In this document: positions 42,325-51,582 of the stretch, piece after piece
How positions within the stretch are numbered: position 1 is the first letter of the stretch
Layout of the letters: the number at the start of each line of letters is the position of its first letter
Source of the DNA: Salinibacterium sp. ZJ70
Lineage (GTDB): Bacteria > Actinomycetota > Actinomycetes > Actinomycetales > Microbacteriaceae
Direction of reading: 5' to 3'
Length of the DNA: 64,000 nt
Assembly (NCBI RefSeq): GCF_011751865.2
Contig: NZ_CP061770.1
Span: forward strand, 1,798,001-1,862,000
The notes under the pieces: model-generated
Seen by the model: the letters and a program-made list of their open reading frames with translations, nothing else
What the model was told of the DNA's origin: nothing
Databases searched by the model: none
Made by a program: the position numbers and the translations under genes

Positions 42325-44727
42325 TCAGGTCTCGCAGCCTGTGCTCGCCCCGTCCGTCACCCGACAGAACTTCAGCGTCCAATCGAAGGTGAATCGCTCC
42401 AGAGTCCCGTCGCCGTCTCGACCGCACTCGAGAGTTCCCGACACCTCGAACCATCCTCGGGGGTTGAAGATCGAGTCGATCGATGGCATCTCGCCTCCGC
42501 CGACGTCGGCGTCGGCGCACGCCGAGAGCCGCTCCGGAGGCGCGACCGGTTCGCGGGGGAAGGTCGGCCACCCGCAGTCGTTCCAGCCGGAGCCGTGCAC
42601 GTCGTCTGCGGTGAGGAAGTAGACCCCGTCGCGCACGTTCACGCTCACCACCCCGAGGAGGTCACGCGGTCCGCAGTCCGGCTGCGGGGTGTCCCCCTCT
42701 CCTCCCCCGACGCCGCACCCTCCGATTCCCGGCTCTTCGAAGTGATCGGGCATCGGGTCGACCCCGGGCGATGCCTCGGATTTCGTGAGGGCGTAGTCCG
42801 CCTGGAAGTGCGCGACCTGCATCGCGCCGTCGATGACCTGGAGCTGGCTCTCCGTCATCCCCAGCGTGTGCATGAGCACGGCGCCGATCGGGGTGCCCTC
42901 CCCATCCTCCGCAAGGTATTCCACGAGAACGCGATGCGGCTTCTGCGATTCGACCGTGCCGCTCGCCGTCGTCGACATGTGCTGCACCCACACGCCGCAC
43001 GGGGCGTCCGAACGGCCTCCCCGGTTCGTGCCGGTGTGCGTCCACAGGTCACCCGTGAGCACCATGTCGAACTCCGCGCTCAGCGTCCAGTCGCGCACAG
43101 GCACCGACCACTCGAATGAGATGAGCTTCATGCGAGCCGCGATGTTCGCCAGGATCCCTGCAAGCCCAGGCGCGACCGCGTCCCATCCGATTGACTGCAG
43201 ATCCTTCATCAGGTCGGAGCCTTCGATGTTGGCATCGCCGCGCACGCGCGAGACCACGTCCTCCGGTTCCGCACCCGAGGGCAGTCTCTCCCGCTGTGCG
43301 GCGCCCTGGATCGGGAAGACGACGACCCCCTTGTCGTCGGTCTGCTTCCGATAGGTGTCGGTTCCGCGGCTTCCCTGTCCGTACTCGAGACGCGTGCTCT
43401 GGAGCTTCAGATCGACGTCGATGCCGCTCGCCGGACCGGACGTGATGTCGGCGACGTCGATACCGTACGGTGCGAGAAGCAGCGAGAAGCAGTTGATCAC
43501 CTCGGCGAGAGCTCCCTCGGGGAACGCGTAGGCGATCGTGAGCTCCCGGCGCTCTCCCGCAGTGCGGTCCTTCGTGCGCACGAGCGGCGCATTGTCGATC
43601 GAGAACCGCGCTTGAAGCATCGCCATCTTCGCGATCAGTGCCGCGAAGACGGCGAGCCCGGCGGCGGCCGCCGCTCCCAGCCGAAGTGACCCGTTGACGT
43701 TGTACCAATCGAGCGCGTACGTCAACAGCTTGCCGAATCCCACCCCAGTCGCCTTGTGGGCCTGCTTTCGGGCGTCGACCGCCCACGGCGGGATCTCGAT
43801 ACCGCACGCGCTGCCGGGGTCTGCCGCGCGAACGGCTGTCGATGCCCGCTCGATCGCGAGCGTCGGAGACTCCCCGGCGGAGCTTCTGGTGGTGCCCGCA
43901 ATCGACAGGATGCCGTTCGCTTCGGCGACGGCGAGCAGGTCGGCAGAGAGCCTGCGCACCACGAGCGCCACCTGTGCGCCCGTGAGGCGCACCTCCTCGG
44001 GAGGCGTCCAGACGAACTCCCCGCGGTGCGTCATGCCCCAGACATCCGGGTTCAGCGTCGTGAAGATGGTGCCGAACGCGCTGCTCGACTCAGCGAGAAG
44101 GTCGTCGTAGAGCGCTTGCGTGAGATCGGCGTCTCCGAACACCCCGGTCGCGCTGACGACCCCCGCCACCTCGCTGAGGGGCACTGACAGGGACGACGCG
44201 CCCACGAGTGCATGCAGGCGCAGTTCCGCGCTCGTCATGGGGATGCCGGATCCCTCCATCCCGCTCACCGAGACCGCCTCGTCGCCGTACCCGACCGCGA
44301 TTCCTGCCGCGACGAGCAGCGACTGCCACGCGGCGACGGATGCCTCATCGCTGGCACGCGTGTCTTCGACGAGCTCTCCGACCTGCTTCGCGAACTCGAC
44401 GAAGTCGCCCCCGGACGCGGGGTCGAGGCCTTCGATCGCCGCCATGTACTCCTCCACGGCGCGCTGGTACTCGGCCATCGCCGCAACGTCACCGAAGTCG
44501 CTCGGCGGCGTCGGCGCCTCGGGAAGAGCGGACATCCCGCTCGCCGTGAGCGGTGCCGGCGCCGGGATCGGACCGGAGTAGAGCCGCAGGTCGCGACCTG
44601 GGCCGAGGTCGGCATCCGTACCCGGAACGCACGCCCCGAGGGTTGTGACGCCGACGGCGACGACCGTGACGATCGCGATCCCTCTCGAGAGGCGCGAGCG
44701 GAATCGCTGAACCGCGCCGACGCTCAT
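42325..44727 (-). CDS. Large lipoprotein of unknown function, partner of the Lon-like lipoprotein
   Basis: I do not recognise this 800-residue protein. A signal peptide ends in TTLGAC (Cys33), so it is lipidated and extracellular. Residues 75-300 look helical and contain Gly/Ser-rich spacers. A hydrophobic segment at about 350-371 (Gly/Ala-rich, followed by AKMAML) could be a membrane helix. The last 350 residues are beta-rich and contain many cysteines (GGCGVGGG, DCGP, NDCGW, ECG, GCET), as expected for disulfides outside the cell. The ATG overlaps the stop of the Lon-like gene (ATGA), so both are made together. The frame is open further upstream, but only this start gives a signal peptide. 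Confidence 0.75.
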   Translation of the reverse strand: MSVGAVQRFRSRLSRGIAIVTVVAVGVTTLGACVPGTDADLGPGRDLRLYSGPIPAPAPLTASGMSALPEAPTPPSDFGDVAAMAEYQRAVEEYMAAIEGLDPASGGDFVEFAKQVGELVEDTRASDEASVAAWQSLLVAAGIAVGYGDEAVSVSGMEGSGIPMTSAELRLHALVGASSLSVPLSEVAGVVSATGVFGDADLTQALYDDLLAESSSAFGTIFTTLNPDVWGMTHRGEFVWTPPEEVRLTGAQVALVVRRLSADLLAVAEANGILSIAGTTRSSAGESPTLAIERASTAVRAADPGSACGIEIPPWAVDARKQAHKATGVGFGKLLTYALDWYNVNGSLRLGAAAAAGLAVFAALIAKMAMLQARFSIDNAPLVRTKDRTAGERRELTIAYAFPEGALAEVINCFSLLLAPYGIDVADITSGPASGIDVDLKLQSTRLEYGQGSRGTDTYRKQTDDKGVVVFPIQGAAQRERLPSGAEPEDVVSRVRGDANIEGSDLMKDLQSIGWDAVAPGLAGILANIAARMKLISFEWSVPVRDWTLSAEFDMVLTGDLWTHTGTNRGGRSDAPCGVWVQHMSTTASGTVESQKPHRVLVEYLAEDGEGTPIGAVLMHTLGMTESQLQVIDGAMQVAHFQADYALTKSEASPGVDPMPDHFEEPGIGGCGVGGGEGDTPQPDCGPRDLLGVVSVNVRDGVYFLTADDVHGSGWNDCGWPTFPREPVAPPERLSACADADVGGGEMPSIDSIFNPRGWFEVSGTLECGRDGDGTLERFTFDWTLKFCRVTDGASTGCET

Positions 44728-46679
44728 GACCGATAGCCTTCGGTCGCGAACCCACCGAGATACGCGAGCACACGGGTCATCGCGAATGACCCGGTGTACT
44801 CCTGAAGCGCCTCGAACTTCTCCGCATCGGCGCGTTCGCGCTTGAGGCCAGCTGCTTCGAACGCCCCCACGATGAGGACCGGCGAGTACTCGTGCGACTC
44901 GAGAGACTCGATCGAGCGCGCGAGCTGCCCGCGTGAGTAGTCGAGCGAGTGGGTGAGCAGGCTCGCGGAACTCGCGCCGACGAGGTCGAACGTCTGCGGG
45001 TCGACGACCCCGTTGGTGCTGTACTTCTCGACGAGGCTCGCATTGCGTGCGAAGTTCATCCATCCGTAGCCCATCGCCGCATACGGCGAGTTCGGGTTGT
45101 CTGCGCCGAGATACGCGTCGATCGCATAGAACGCGTCTCTGCCCGTGTACGCCATCGCCACACCGAGGTCGCGGTCGCCGAGCCGCTCGCGCGCGACGGC
45201 GTCCGAGATGCCCGCGCCCTCCGCGAGCGTGCTCAGAACCCCCGCATCGAACGTCTCGAGGTTGGCTTCCGCGGCCCGCCGGAGGAAGGATGCGATGGCC
45301 GCGACGTCTGCGTCGTCCGCGAGCTTGGGGGCCTCGAGCCCCCTTCCCACCTCGAAGATCGCTTCTGCGGCATGCACCTGCGCTTCGGAGAACTCGAGGT
45401 AGAGCAGCGGCGGCAGCGAGGCGTAGACGACCTCATCGAGCGAGCTGTACCCGCCCTGCTCGGCATAGGCGAGCACGTCGTCGATCCCGTCGCGCCCGTA
45501 GATGTAGAGCGTGTAGGCGTCGAATGCGTTCCCGTACGCCGTGATGAGCGCCTCCGCATCTGCGAGAGTCGTCACCTTGTAGGTGTCGAGCTGGTCGAGG
45601 AAGTCGGTGAAGACGCGCTCGGTGGTGTCTGCGGCGCTGAACGCGAGGTTGAGCACATCGATTCCGCGGGCGAAGGTGTCGTCGGCCGTCGAGTACGCCC
45701 CATCGAGCGCTTTGATCAGGAGGTTCGCGGTCAGCGCTTCCACGAACGCACCGCCGGGGAGCCCCTGGTCCAGCAATCGTCGGGCTTCCTCGGCCGAGGA
45801 CGCGGCTTCCAGATACGACTCCCACCCGACACTCAAGATGCTTTCGGAGAGTGACAGGTAGTGACTCTCGATGCCGTCGAACTCGGTGAGCTGCCTCTGC
45901 GCGGCGAGTTCGAGGCGCGAGTATCCCGGTTCGCTGATCCGAGGGATGGCGACGCTGTTCGGCGACGGGAGCGCCTCCCCCGTGAGGTGCTGATATGCCT
46001 CGGCGACGTCGCCCACCTCGATCACCTCGAGCCCGGCGTCCGCTCCGAGGCGGACCACGTCCACCTGCTGCCCGAAGCTGTCGACGGAGTTGCGGCTTCC
46101 GAGCGGGATGAGCACCTTCTCGTAGGAGCCGTCCTCGATCACCGCGGCGATCTTCTCCGGCACTCCCCCCACAGGTCCGATCGTGCCGGTGGGGGTGATG
46201 GTTCCCGTCATGGCCGTCCCGGGGGCGATCGTGGTGCCGTGGATCAGGCTCAGAAGCGCGACCGTCGTGATGCCTCCCGCGCTCGGCCCGTCGATGCGAC
46301 CGCGGAGCTCGAAGCGATAGTTGTGCCCGATGTCGACGCCGCTCAGGAACGTCGCGACCACGACGGCATTCCATGCCGCCGCGTGGAAGGTCTCGCCGAA
46401 TCCGCCGACCTCGTCTTCGGAGATGTCGATGGACAGCGCGCCACCCGCGTCGGGGGTGACGCGGATGCGCTCTTCGCCGATCGACCCCTGGGAGCCTCCC
46501 ACGAGCAGGATCGGGATCGTCACCTCGCTTGAGGCGAATCCGACCTCTGCCGCTGCCTGCTCCGGCTTCAGGGCCGGGGTGCTGATGCAGCCGACGAGCA
46601 TGATCGCCGCAGCCGTGGCGAGAGCTGCCGCGGCCAGCCGGCGGCGAGGCGGTCGCGCTGTGTTCTGTGAAGCAGGCAT
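44724..46679 (-). CDS. Secreted lipoprotein with a Lon-type (S16) protease domain
   Basis: Lipoprotein of 651 residues. A twin-Arg-like basic start and hydrophobic core end in LVGC with lipid-Cys31. Residues 45-235 match the Lon proteolytic domain: RIDGPSAGG places the catalytic Ser at 133, and MTGTITPTGTIGPVGGVPEK places the general-base Lys at 176. The 43-residue Ser-Lys spacing equals that of E. coli Lon (679/722). The ATPase part of Lon and the PDZ of YlbL-type proteins are absent; a helical C-terminal region of about 410 residues takes their place. The ATG at 46679 has AAGGGGGA before it. A TetR gene is divergent. Substrate unknown; the coupled 800-residue lipoprotein is a candidate. Confidence 0.85.
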   Translation of the reverse strand: MPASQNTARPPRRRLAAAALATAAAIMLVGCISTPALKPEQAAAEVGFASSEVTIPILLVGGSQGSIGEERIRVTPDAGGALSIDISEDEVGGFGETFHAAAWNAVVVATFLSGVDIGHNYRFELRGRIDGPSAGGITTVALLSLIHGTTIAPGTAMTGTITPTGTIGPVGGVPEKIAAVIEDGSYEKVLIPLGSRNSVDSFGQQVDVVRLGADAGLEVIEVGDVAEAYQHLTGEALPSPNSVAIPRISEPGYSRLELAAQRQLTEFDGIESHYLSLSESILSVGWESYLEAASSAEEARRLLDQGLPGGAFVEALTANLLIKALDGAYSTADDTFARGIDVLNLAFSAADTTERVFTDFLDQLDTYKVTTLADAEALITAYGNAFDAYTLYIYGRDGIDDVLAYAEQGGYSSLDEVVYASLPPLLYLEFSEAQVHAAEAIFEVGRGLEAPKLADDADVAAIASFLRRAAEANLETFDAGVLSTLAEGAGISDAVARERLGDRDLGVAMAYTGRDAFYAIDAYLGADNPNSPYAAMGYGWMNFARNASLVEKYSTNGVVDPQTFDLVGASSASLLTHSLDYSRGQLARSIESLESHEYSPVLIVGAFEAAGLKRERADAEKFEALQEYTGSFAMTRVLAYLGGFATEGYRS

Positions 46680-46729
46680 TGCTCCCCCTTGTGGATGAGT
46701 GGGCATTGGAGGGCCTCGAAACCGCACTC

Positions 46730-46758
46730 ACCATAATTAACTAATCGATTACATACAA
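46730..46758 (-). promoter_or_regulatory. Promoter of the Lon-like operon with a TetR operator in the spacer
   Basis: On the minus strand TTGTAT (46753-46758) and TATGGT (46730-46735) are 17 bp apart. The perfect 10-bp palindrome TAATCGATTA (46742-46751) sits inside that spacer, a classic place for a repressor. Transcription would start near 46723, about 44 nt before the ATG. The region is AT-rich compared with all around it. Confidence 0.7.
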
Positions 46759-46818
46759 GACCTCCTCGTCAACCACGCCCTCCGAGCGGGGTGCGTTCGC
46801 GAAGATAGGCTCAGGTGC

Positions 46819-47433
46819 ATGTCCGGCAAGCTGAAGCGGCCCGAGCGCCGCGAACTGGTGCTCTCCGCGGCGATGCGCGCGTTCAGCCGAACGGGGTACT
46901 TCGGCACCTCGACCGCGGAGATCGCCCGAGAAGCGGGCATCTCGCAGGGCTACGTGCTGCACCTCTTCGGCACCAAGGAGGGTCTCTTCCTCGCCGCGCT
47001 CGAGAGGGCTGGCGACGTGATCGTCACCCAGATGCAGGGAATCGAGCTCGACACCTTCGACCTGCAGCACTTCGACGACCGCTACGGACGGACAGCACTC
47101 GAGGAGACCGTCATGTTCGTTCTGCTGCAGGGGTTCGCGGCCTGCAGCGTGCCCGCCGTCGGAGCGTACGTGCGCGAACTTCTCGCCCGGATGTACCAGG
47201 TGCTCATCGAGGAGGCCGACGCGACTCCGGAAGAGGCTCGTGACTACATGGCTCGCGGACTCCTGGTCAACACCGTGCTCGCCATGGGCTATCGAGAGCA
47301 CGCGACCGACCATCCGTGGGTGGCACCGCTCATCGCGGCGGTGCTCGCGGGTCAGCCACCCCTGCAGACGGGTGCGCGCACGTCATCAGGTGACGACTCA
47401 GGCGAGCGCGGAAGCGGAACCCACAGCGCGTGA
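46819..47433 (+). CDS. TetR-family regulator, divergent to the Lon-like operon
   Basis: TetR protein of 204 residues. The HTH (TSTAEIAREAGISQGYVLHLFGTKEGLFLAAL) is at residues 30-62; the rest is a helical ligand domain ending in a low-complexity Gly/Ser tail. TAGGCT lies 7 nt before the ATG (leaderless). The divergent position and the palindrome in the opposite promoter make it the likely repressor of the Lon-like lipoprotein operon. The gene ends 10 bp before the 3' end of tmRNA. Confidence 0.9.
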   Translation: MSGKLKRPERRELVLSAAMRAFSRTGYFGTSTAEIAREAGISQGYVLHLFGTKEGLFLAALERAGDVIVTQMQGIELDTFDLQHFDDRYGRTALEETVMFVLLQGFAACSVPAVGAYVRELLARMYQVLIEEADATPEEARDYMARGLLVNTVLAMGYREHATDHPWVAPLIAAVLAGQPPLQTGARTSSGDDSGERGSGTHSA

Positions 47434-47443
47434 TGACGACCGA

Positions 47444-47813
47444 TGGTGGAGATGCCGGGAATTGAACCCGGGTCCATCGCTGAGATTCTGCGCCTTCTCC
47501 GGGCGCAGTCCGTGGAATCGTTCTGCTCGGCTCCGACCTTTGTCACGAACGCCTAGGTCGACGAGCCCAGTCCCAGTGAAAGTCCCGCACAGCCCTGAGA
47601 CACGACTGCGCAGCAAGCCCTCTAGATGACGCCAGGATCCGGATCGAGGGCGAGTCCGGACTGACGGACGTTCAACTCTGCTTAGGCAGCGAGAGCGACG
47701 TCGGTGCGCTTAACGTTGGCACCTATGGTTTGCAGAGATCGTTAACGAGATAACCCTGCATCCTCGGCCCGCTTCTCGCAGTTTCACAGGCGATGTCGAA
47801 ACCGATCATCCCC
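47444..47813 (-). ncRNA. ssrA: tmRNA (transfer-messenger RNA)
   Basis: One-piece tmRNA of about 370 nt on the minus strand. The 5' end GGGGATGATCGGTTTCGAC and the 3' end GGTTCAATTCCCGGCATC-TCCACCA make the tRNA-like domain: 7-bp acceptor stem, T-loop TTCAATT and an encoded CCA (47444-47446). The tag frame reads ANVKRTDVALAA then TAA. It rescues ribosomes stalled on broken mRNA and marks the product for proteolysis; SmpB, its partner, is encoded next door. The 5' end is set from the acceptor-stem pairing. Confidence 0.95.
47682..47720 (-). other. tmRNA tag-peptide reading frame
   Basis: The resume codon GCC starts at 47720 on the minus strand and the frame ANVKRTDVALAA ends at TAA (47682-47684). 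The ALAA end is the usual degradation signal for ClpXP-type proteases. Confidence 0.9.
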
Positions 47814-47941
47814 ATGCTCACCCGTCGGATCTCATCGATCCGAGAGAGTGGGCCATCATCACGCGCTGTGGAGTTTCCAACCGCGCCGGAGCGCGGACTC
47901 TCATGATAGCCGACGTCGGTGCCACCTGACAGGATGTGCCC

Positions 47942-48613
47942 ATGTCGACAGTGATCACCGTCCAGGGTCAGCACACCGCACGCTACGCGGCCGAGCGCGG
48001 AACGGCGCACCTCGCCGTCTCGTTCGACGGTCCGGAGCGCGAGGAGGTCGTCACCTCGGCCACAAGCACAGCCCGGCAGATCACCGAGCACATCGACTCG
48101 CTGCACGACGCGAGCGCGGGCCCGATCGTGTCGTGGTCGTCGGATCGCGTGCGCGTCTGGTCGGACCGCCCCTGGAACAACGAGGGCGCACAGCTTCCAC
48201 TCGTGCACCATGCCCAGATCAGCATCACCGTCGCGTTCTCGGAGTTCGAGACGCTCGCGGATGTCCTCGGGCTCTTCACGGTCATGCCGGGTGTGCACCT
48301 CGGGGGCATCGAGTGGGAGCTCACAGAAGCCACGCGCATCTCCGCGCTCGCCGAGGTGCGCTCGCGCGCCGTCTCAGATGCGACCGACAAGGCCCGCGTC
48401 TACGCGCAGGCTGTCGGACTCGGCACCGTGAGGGCGGTCGCGATCGCCGACCCCGGGATGCTCGGCACCGGCTCCCCCGAGCCGCTCGTGCCACGCATGG
48501 AGATGATGATGGCGCGCGGCACGGCGTCCGATATCTCCGGCCCGAAGTTCGCATTCACTCCCGACCAGATCGAGGTCTCGGCAGCCGTCGACGCGCGCTT
48601 CGAAGCGAACTGA
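47942..48613 (+). CDS. SIMPL (DUF541) domain protein
   Basis: Protein of 223 residues with no signal peptide. ITVQGQHTARYAAERGTAHLAVSFDGP and the late ATDKARVYAQAVGL block are typical of the SIMPL/DUF541 family; most members are secreted, so the apparent lack of a signal here is unusual. Function is not established for bacterial members. CAGGAT lies 6 nt before the ATG at 47942 (leaderless); an in-frame ATG at 47936 is less likely. It lies between divergent ssrA and convergent smpB, 4 bp from the smpB stop. Confidence 0.8.
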   Translation: MSTVITVQGQHTARYAAERGTAHLAVSFDGPEREEVVTSATSTARQITEHIDSLHDASAGPIVSWSSDRVRVWSDRPWNNEGAQLPLVHHAQISITVAFSEFETLADVLGLFTVMPGVHLGGIEWELTEATRISALAEVRSRAVSDATDKARVYAQAVGLGTVRAVAIADPGMLGTGSPEPLVPRMEMMMARGTASDISGPKFAFTPDQIEVSAAVDARFEAN

Positions 48614-48617
48614 GCGA

Positions 48618-49094
48618 CTACTCGCCGAGGTGTCGGCGGCTCGACATCGCGCGATCCGCTTCGCGCTTGTCCTGCTTCTCGCGCAGCGCCTGACGCTTGT
48701 CGTACTCGCGCTTGCCCTTCGCGACCGCGAGCTCGACCTTGGCGCGGCCGTCCTTGAAGTAGATCGACAGCGGCACGAGCGTGTACCCGCCCTGTGAGGT
48801 GCGGTGGCTGATCTTGATGATCTGCGCCTTGTGCAGCAGCAGTTTGCGCTTGCGTCGCGGGGTGTGGTTGGTCCACGTTCCCTCGGTGTACTCGGGGATG
48901 TGGACGGCGTCGAGCCAGATCTCGCCCCCCTCGATGAAGCCGTAGCCGTCGACGAGCGACGCGCGCCCCTGTCGCAGCGATTTCACCTCGGTGCCCGAGA
49001 GCACGATCCCCGCCTCGTAGGTGTCCTCGATGAGGTAGTCGTGGCGCGCCTTGCGGTTGGTCGCGACGACCTTCTCTCCCGTCTCACGGGGCAT
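48618..49094 (-). CDS. smpB: SsrA-binding protein SmpB
   Basis: tmRNA partner of 158 residues. [29 protein letters not shown] is the beginning of the OB-fold core, and [13 protein letters not shown] forms the C-terminal tail that enters the mRNA channel. It delivers tmRNA to stalled ribosomes. AGGAGGTG precedes the ATG. It follows ftsX by 72 bp, an order (ftsE-ftsX-smpB-ssrA) common in actinobacteria. Confidence 0.97.
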   Translation of the reverse strand: MPRETGEKVVATNRKARHDYLIEDTYEAGIVLSGTEVKSLRQGRASLVDGYGFIEGGEIWLDAVHIPEYTEGTWTNHTPRRKRKLLLHKAQIIKISHRTSQGGYTLVPLSIYFKDGRAKVELAVAKGKREYDKRQALREKQDKREADRAMSSRRHLGE

Positions 49095-49166
49095 GACGCA
49101 CCTCCTGCGCTCACATCGGATTCGCCGGTGCGGATCACCGGCAGCCGTTCAGTCTATGCGAACAGC

Positions 49167-50081
49167 TCAGGCCTTCAGGTATCGGCGGATCGCGACGCTC
49201 GCCGACAGGGCGGCCAGCAGCACCCCCGCGCCGATGATGATGGGCACGACGAGCAGCGCCTCTTGGATCCCGATGAACGTGTAGTTCGGCACGTTCTCGG
49301 CGAGGTAGCCGGTCACGAAGAACTGCACGATCGCGACGACGCCGGCGCTCGCGAGAAGCGATCCGATGAGCGCCGCGAGCACACCCTCGAGGATGAACGG
49401 CGTCTCGATGAAGCGGTTCGACGCACCCACGAGGCGCATGATCGCGAGCTCCCGTCGACGAGAGAACGCCGACAGCCGGATGGTCGTCGAGATGAGCAGC
49501 ACCGCCGCGACGAGCATGAGCGCCGCGACGCCCGCCGACGTGTAGCTCGCGGCGTTCATGAGGTCGAAGATCGGCTTGAGGAGCGCGCGCTGGTCCTTGA
49601 CCTCTTCGACGCCCGGCATGCCGCTCACCGAGTCGATGACGACATCCGATTCGTTCGGGTCGACGAGCTTCACTCCGAAGGCGGGGCCGAACGACTCGAT
49701 CGTGCTGAGCTCGGCGACGGTGGAGCCCGCGAACTCCTCCTGGAAGCGCGCGTACGCCTCCTCCGCCGTCTGGAAGGTGACGTTCTCGATGCGCGATGCG
49801 ATGCTCGAGGACTCGAGGTGCTGCCGCACCGCCTCGATCTGCTCCTCGGTCGCATCCGCGCCCGCGCACTGGGGAGCGTTCAGCACCTCGATGCACATGT
49901 ACACCGTCACCTCGGCGCGGTCGTACCAGTAGCCCTTCATCTGGCCGATCTGCAGCTGCAGCAGGATAGCGGCGCCGAAGAACGTCAGCGAGACGCAGGT
50001 GACGAGGATGACCGAGACGACCATCGAGAGATTGCGGCGGAAGCCCTGGCCGACCTCCGCGAGCACGAATCCGAGTCTCAT
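49167..50081 (-). CDS. ftsX: Cell-division protein FtsX
   Basis: Membrane protein of 304 residues with four helices: one near the N-terminus ([21 protein letters not shown]), then a large extracellular domain (about 45-165) with two cysteines in [13 protein letters not shown], and three C-terminal helices. With FtsE it controls peptidoglycan hydrolases at the septum. [21 protein letters not shown] is the conserved cytoplasmic loop. The start overlaps the ftsE stop as ATGA. Confidence 0.95.
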   Translation of the reverse strand: MRLGFVLAEVGQGFRRNLSMVVSVILVTCVSLTFFGAAILLQLQIGQMKGYWYDRAEVTVYMCIEVLNAPQCAGADATEEQIEAVRQHLESSSIASRIENVTFQTAEEAYARFQEEFAGSTVAELSTIESFGPAFGVKLVDPNESDVVIDSVSGMPGVEEVKDQRALLKPIFDLMNAASYTSAGVAALMLVAAVLLISTTIRLSAFSRRRELAIMRLVGASNRFIETPFILEGVLAALIGSLLASAGVVAIVQFFVTGYLAENVPNYTFIGIQEALLVVPIIIGAGVLLAALSASVAIRRYLKA

Positions 50082-50974
50082 GCGTCACCACCCTGGCGGG
50101 GCTCCTGCACGGGCGGAGTGCTCGACGGAGCGACAGGTGGCGCGGACGGGCGCGCGGTCCCATCGAGCAGCGCGCGGATGCCGGCGGTCGCGGTCGACAC
50201 GTCGGGGATCTGCGCGTGCGGCGCGGTCACGGCGGCGATGCGCTCGCTCTCGAGCTGCATCTCCCGGCCGATCTGCTGCACCGGGATGGCCTGGGTCTGG
50301 TAGCCGCCCGAGCGCTCGTCGCGCAGGACGTTGCCGTTGGAGAGCTCGATGACGCGGCGCTTCATCGTGTCGACGATGCCGGAGTCGTGGGTGGCCATGA
50401 GGATCGTCGTGCCGTTCGCGTTGATGGTCGACAGAAGGCTCATGATGCCGGCGCTCGTCGCCGGGTCGAGGTTTCCGGTGGGTTCGTCGGCGAGCAGGAT
50501 GGCGGGTTTGTTGACGATAGCGCGCGCGATCGCAACGCGCTGCTGCTCGCCACCGGAGAGCTCGTGCGGCAGACGGCCCGCCTTCCCGGCGAGACCGACC
50601 ATCTTCAGGACATCCGGAACCGCCTCCTGGATGTAGCCCTTGGACTTGCCGATCACCTGCAGGGTGAAGGCGACGTTGTCGAACACGGTCTTGGCGGGCA
50701 GCAGACGGAAGTCCTGGAAGACGACTCCGAGGCTGCGCCGGAAGTACGGCACCTTGCGGTTGGCGAGCGTCGTGAGGTCGTGCCCGAGCACGTGGATCTT
50801 GCCCTTATTGGGGCGCTCTTCCTTGAGGATGAGCCTCAGGAAGCTCGACTTGCCCGACCCGGACGCGCCGACGAGGAAGACGAACTCCCCCTTGAGCACC
50901 TCGAGGGTCACATCGTTGAGTGCGGGACGCGGGTTGCCCGGATAGGACTTCGTCACCTGGTCGAAACGGATCAT
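50078..50974 (-). CDS. ftsE: Cell-division ATP-binding protein FtsE with C-terminal extension
   Basis: ATPase of 298 residues acting with FtsX. Walker A is [13 protein letters not shown], the signature [14 protein letters not shown] and Walker [14 protein letters not shown]. The ABC domain ends near residue 225; about 70 further residues are not needed for ATP binding and finish in a Pro/Ser-rich tail ([15 protein letters not shown]). FtsE is normally about 225-230 residues. TAGGCT lies 9 nt before the ATG. Confidence 0.95.
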   Translation of the reverse strand: MIRFDQVTKSYPGNPRPALNDVTLEVLKGEFVFLVGASGSGKSSFLRLILKEERPNKGKIHVLGHDLTTLANRKVPYFRRSLGVVFQDFRLLPAKTVFDNVAFTLQVIGKSKGYIQEAVPDVLKMVGLAGKAGRLPHELSGGEQQRVAIARAIVNKPAILLADEPTGNLDPATSAGIMSLLSTINANGTTILMATHDSGIVDTMKRRVIELSNGNVLRDERSGGYQTQAIPVQQIGREMQLESERIAAVTAPHAQIPDVSTATAGIRALLDGTARPSAPPVAPSSTPPVQEPRQGGDA

Positions 50975-51144
50975 GGCCCCTTGAGCCTAGGCAGGCGGGC
51001 CCGTGAGAGCGGTTGCGACACTCCCCGGGCGCCAGGTTGGGGGACCTGCTGAGCCGATCGGGCGTCACGGCGAGCGCCGTATCTCGCGGCCGCGGACACC
51101 GCGTGGGGCTACCGCGGATGCGCGTCCCGCATTAGCGTCGGCTC

Positions 51145-51522
51145 ATGAGCGGTTTCCCCGAATCCGACCTCGCGCTGCTGCGCGACGTCGCCGAGATCCG
51201 GATCGCCCCCTACGCCGAGGACGGCTTCCTGTTCCCCGGGCGCCTCGTGTGGGTGGTCGTGGTCGACGAGCGCGTGTTCGTCCGTTCCTGGAAGGGACGT
51301 GACGCGGAGTGGTACACGCGTGCGTCGGCATCTCGACGGGCACGCGTGACCACCAACGAGGAGCCCGTCTTCGCGCGCGAGGTGAGCCTCGATCCCATCC
51401 GCGACGACGAGACGCAGAACGCCATCGACGCCGAGTACCTGCGCAAGTACCCGCCGCCCTACAACAGCGAGATGACGCTGCCGAAGGCGGTCGAGACGAC
51501 CTTCGAGGTGCGCCCGGCCTGA
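51145..51522 (+). CDS. DUF2255 family protein
   Basis: Small soluble protein of 125 residues with the DUF2255 look: PGRLVWVVVVDERVFVRSWKGRDAEWY, then a basic RRARVTT stretch. The fold resembles a PNPOx-like or NimR-like beta barrel, but no activity is established. TAGCGT lies 6 nt before the ATG (leaderless). It is divergent from ftsE and convergent with prfB. Confidence 0.75.
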   Translation: MSGFPESDLALLRDVAEIRIAPYAEDGFLFPGRLVWVVVVDERVFVRSWKGRDAEWYTRASASRRARVTTNEEPVFAREVSLDPIRDDETQNAIDAEYLRKYPPPYNSEMTLPKAVETTFEVRPA

Positions 51523-51582
51523 CGGCTCGTCAGCGCAGCGCGCCAGCCCGGTGCGTCAGCGCGGTTGCACGCTGCTCGCGGT

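Noticed and set aside
44728..45063. N-terminal extension of the 800-residue lipoprotein frame
   Set aside because: The frame is open upstream, but the added sequence lies within the Lon-like gene, is Arg-rich and would bury the signal peptide. The ATG at 44727 gives a normal lipoprotein start and an ATGA overlap.
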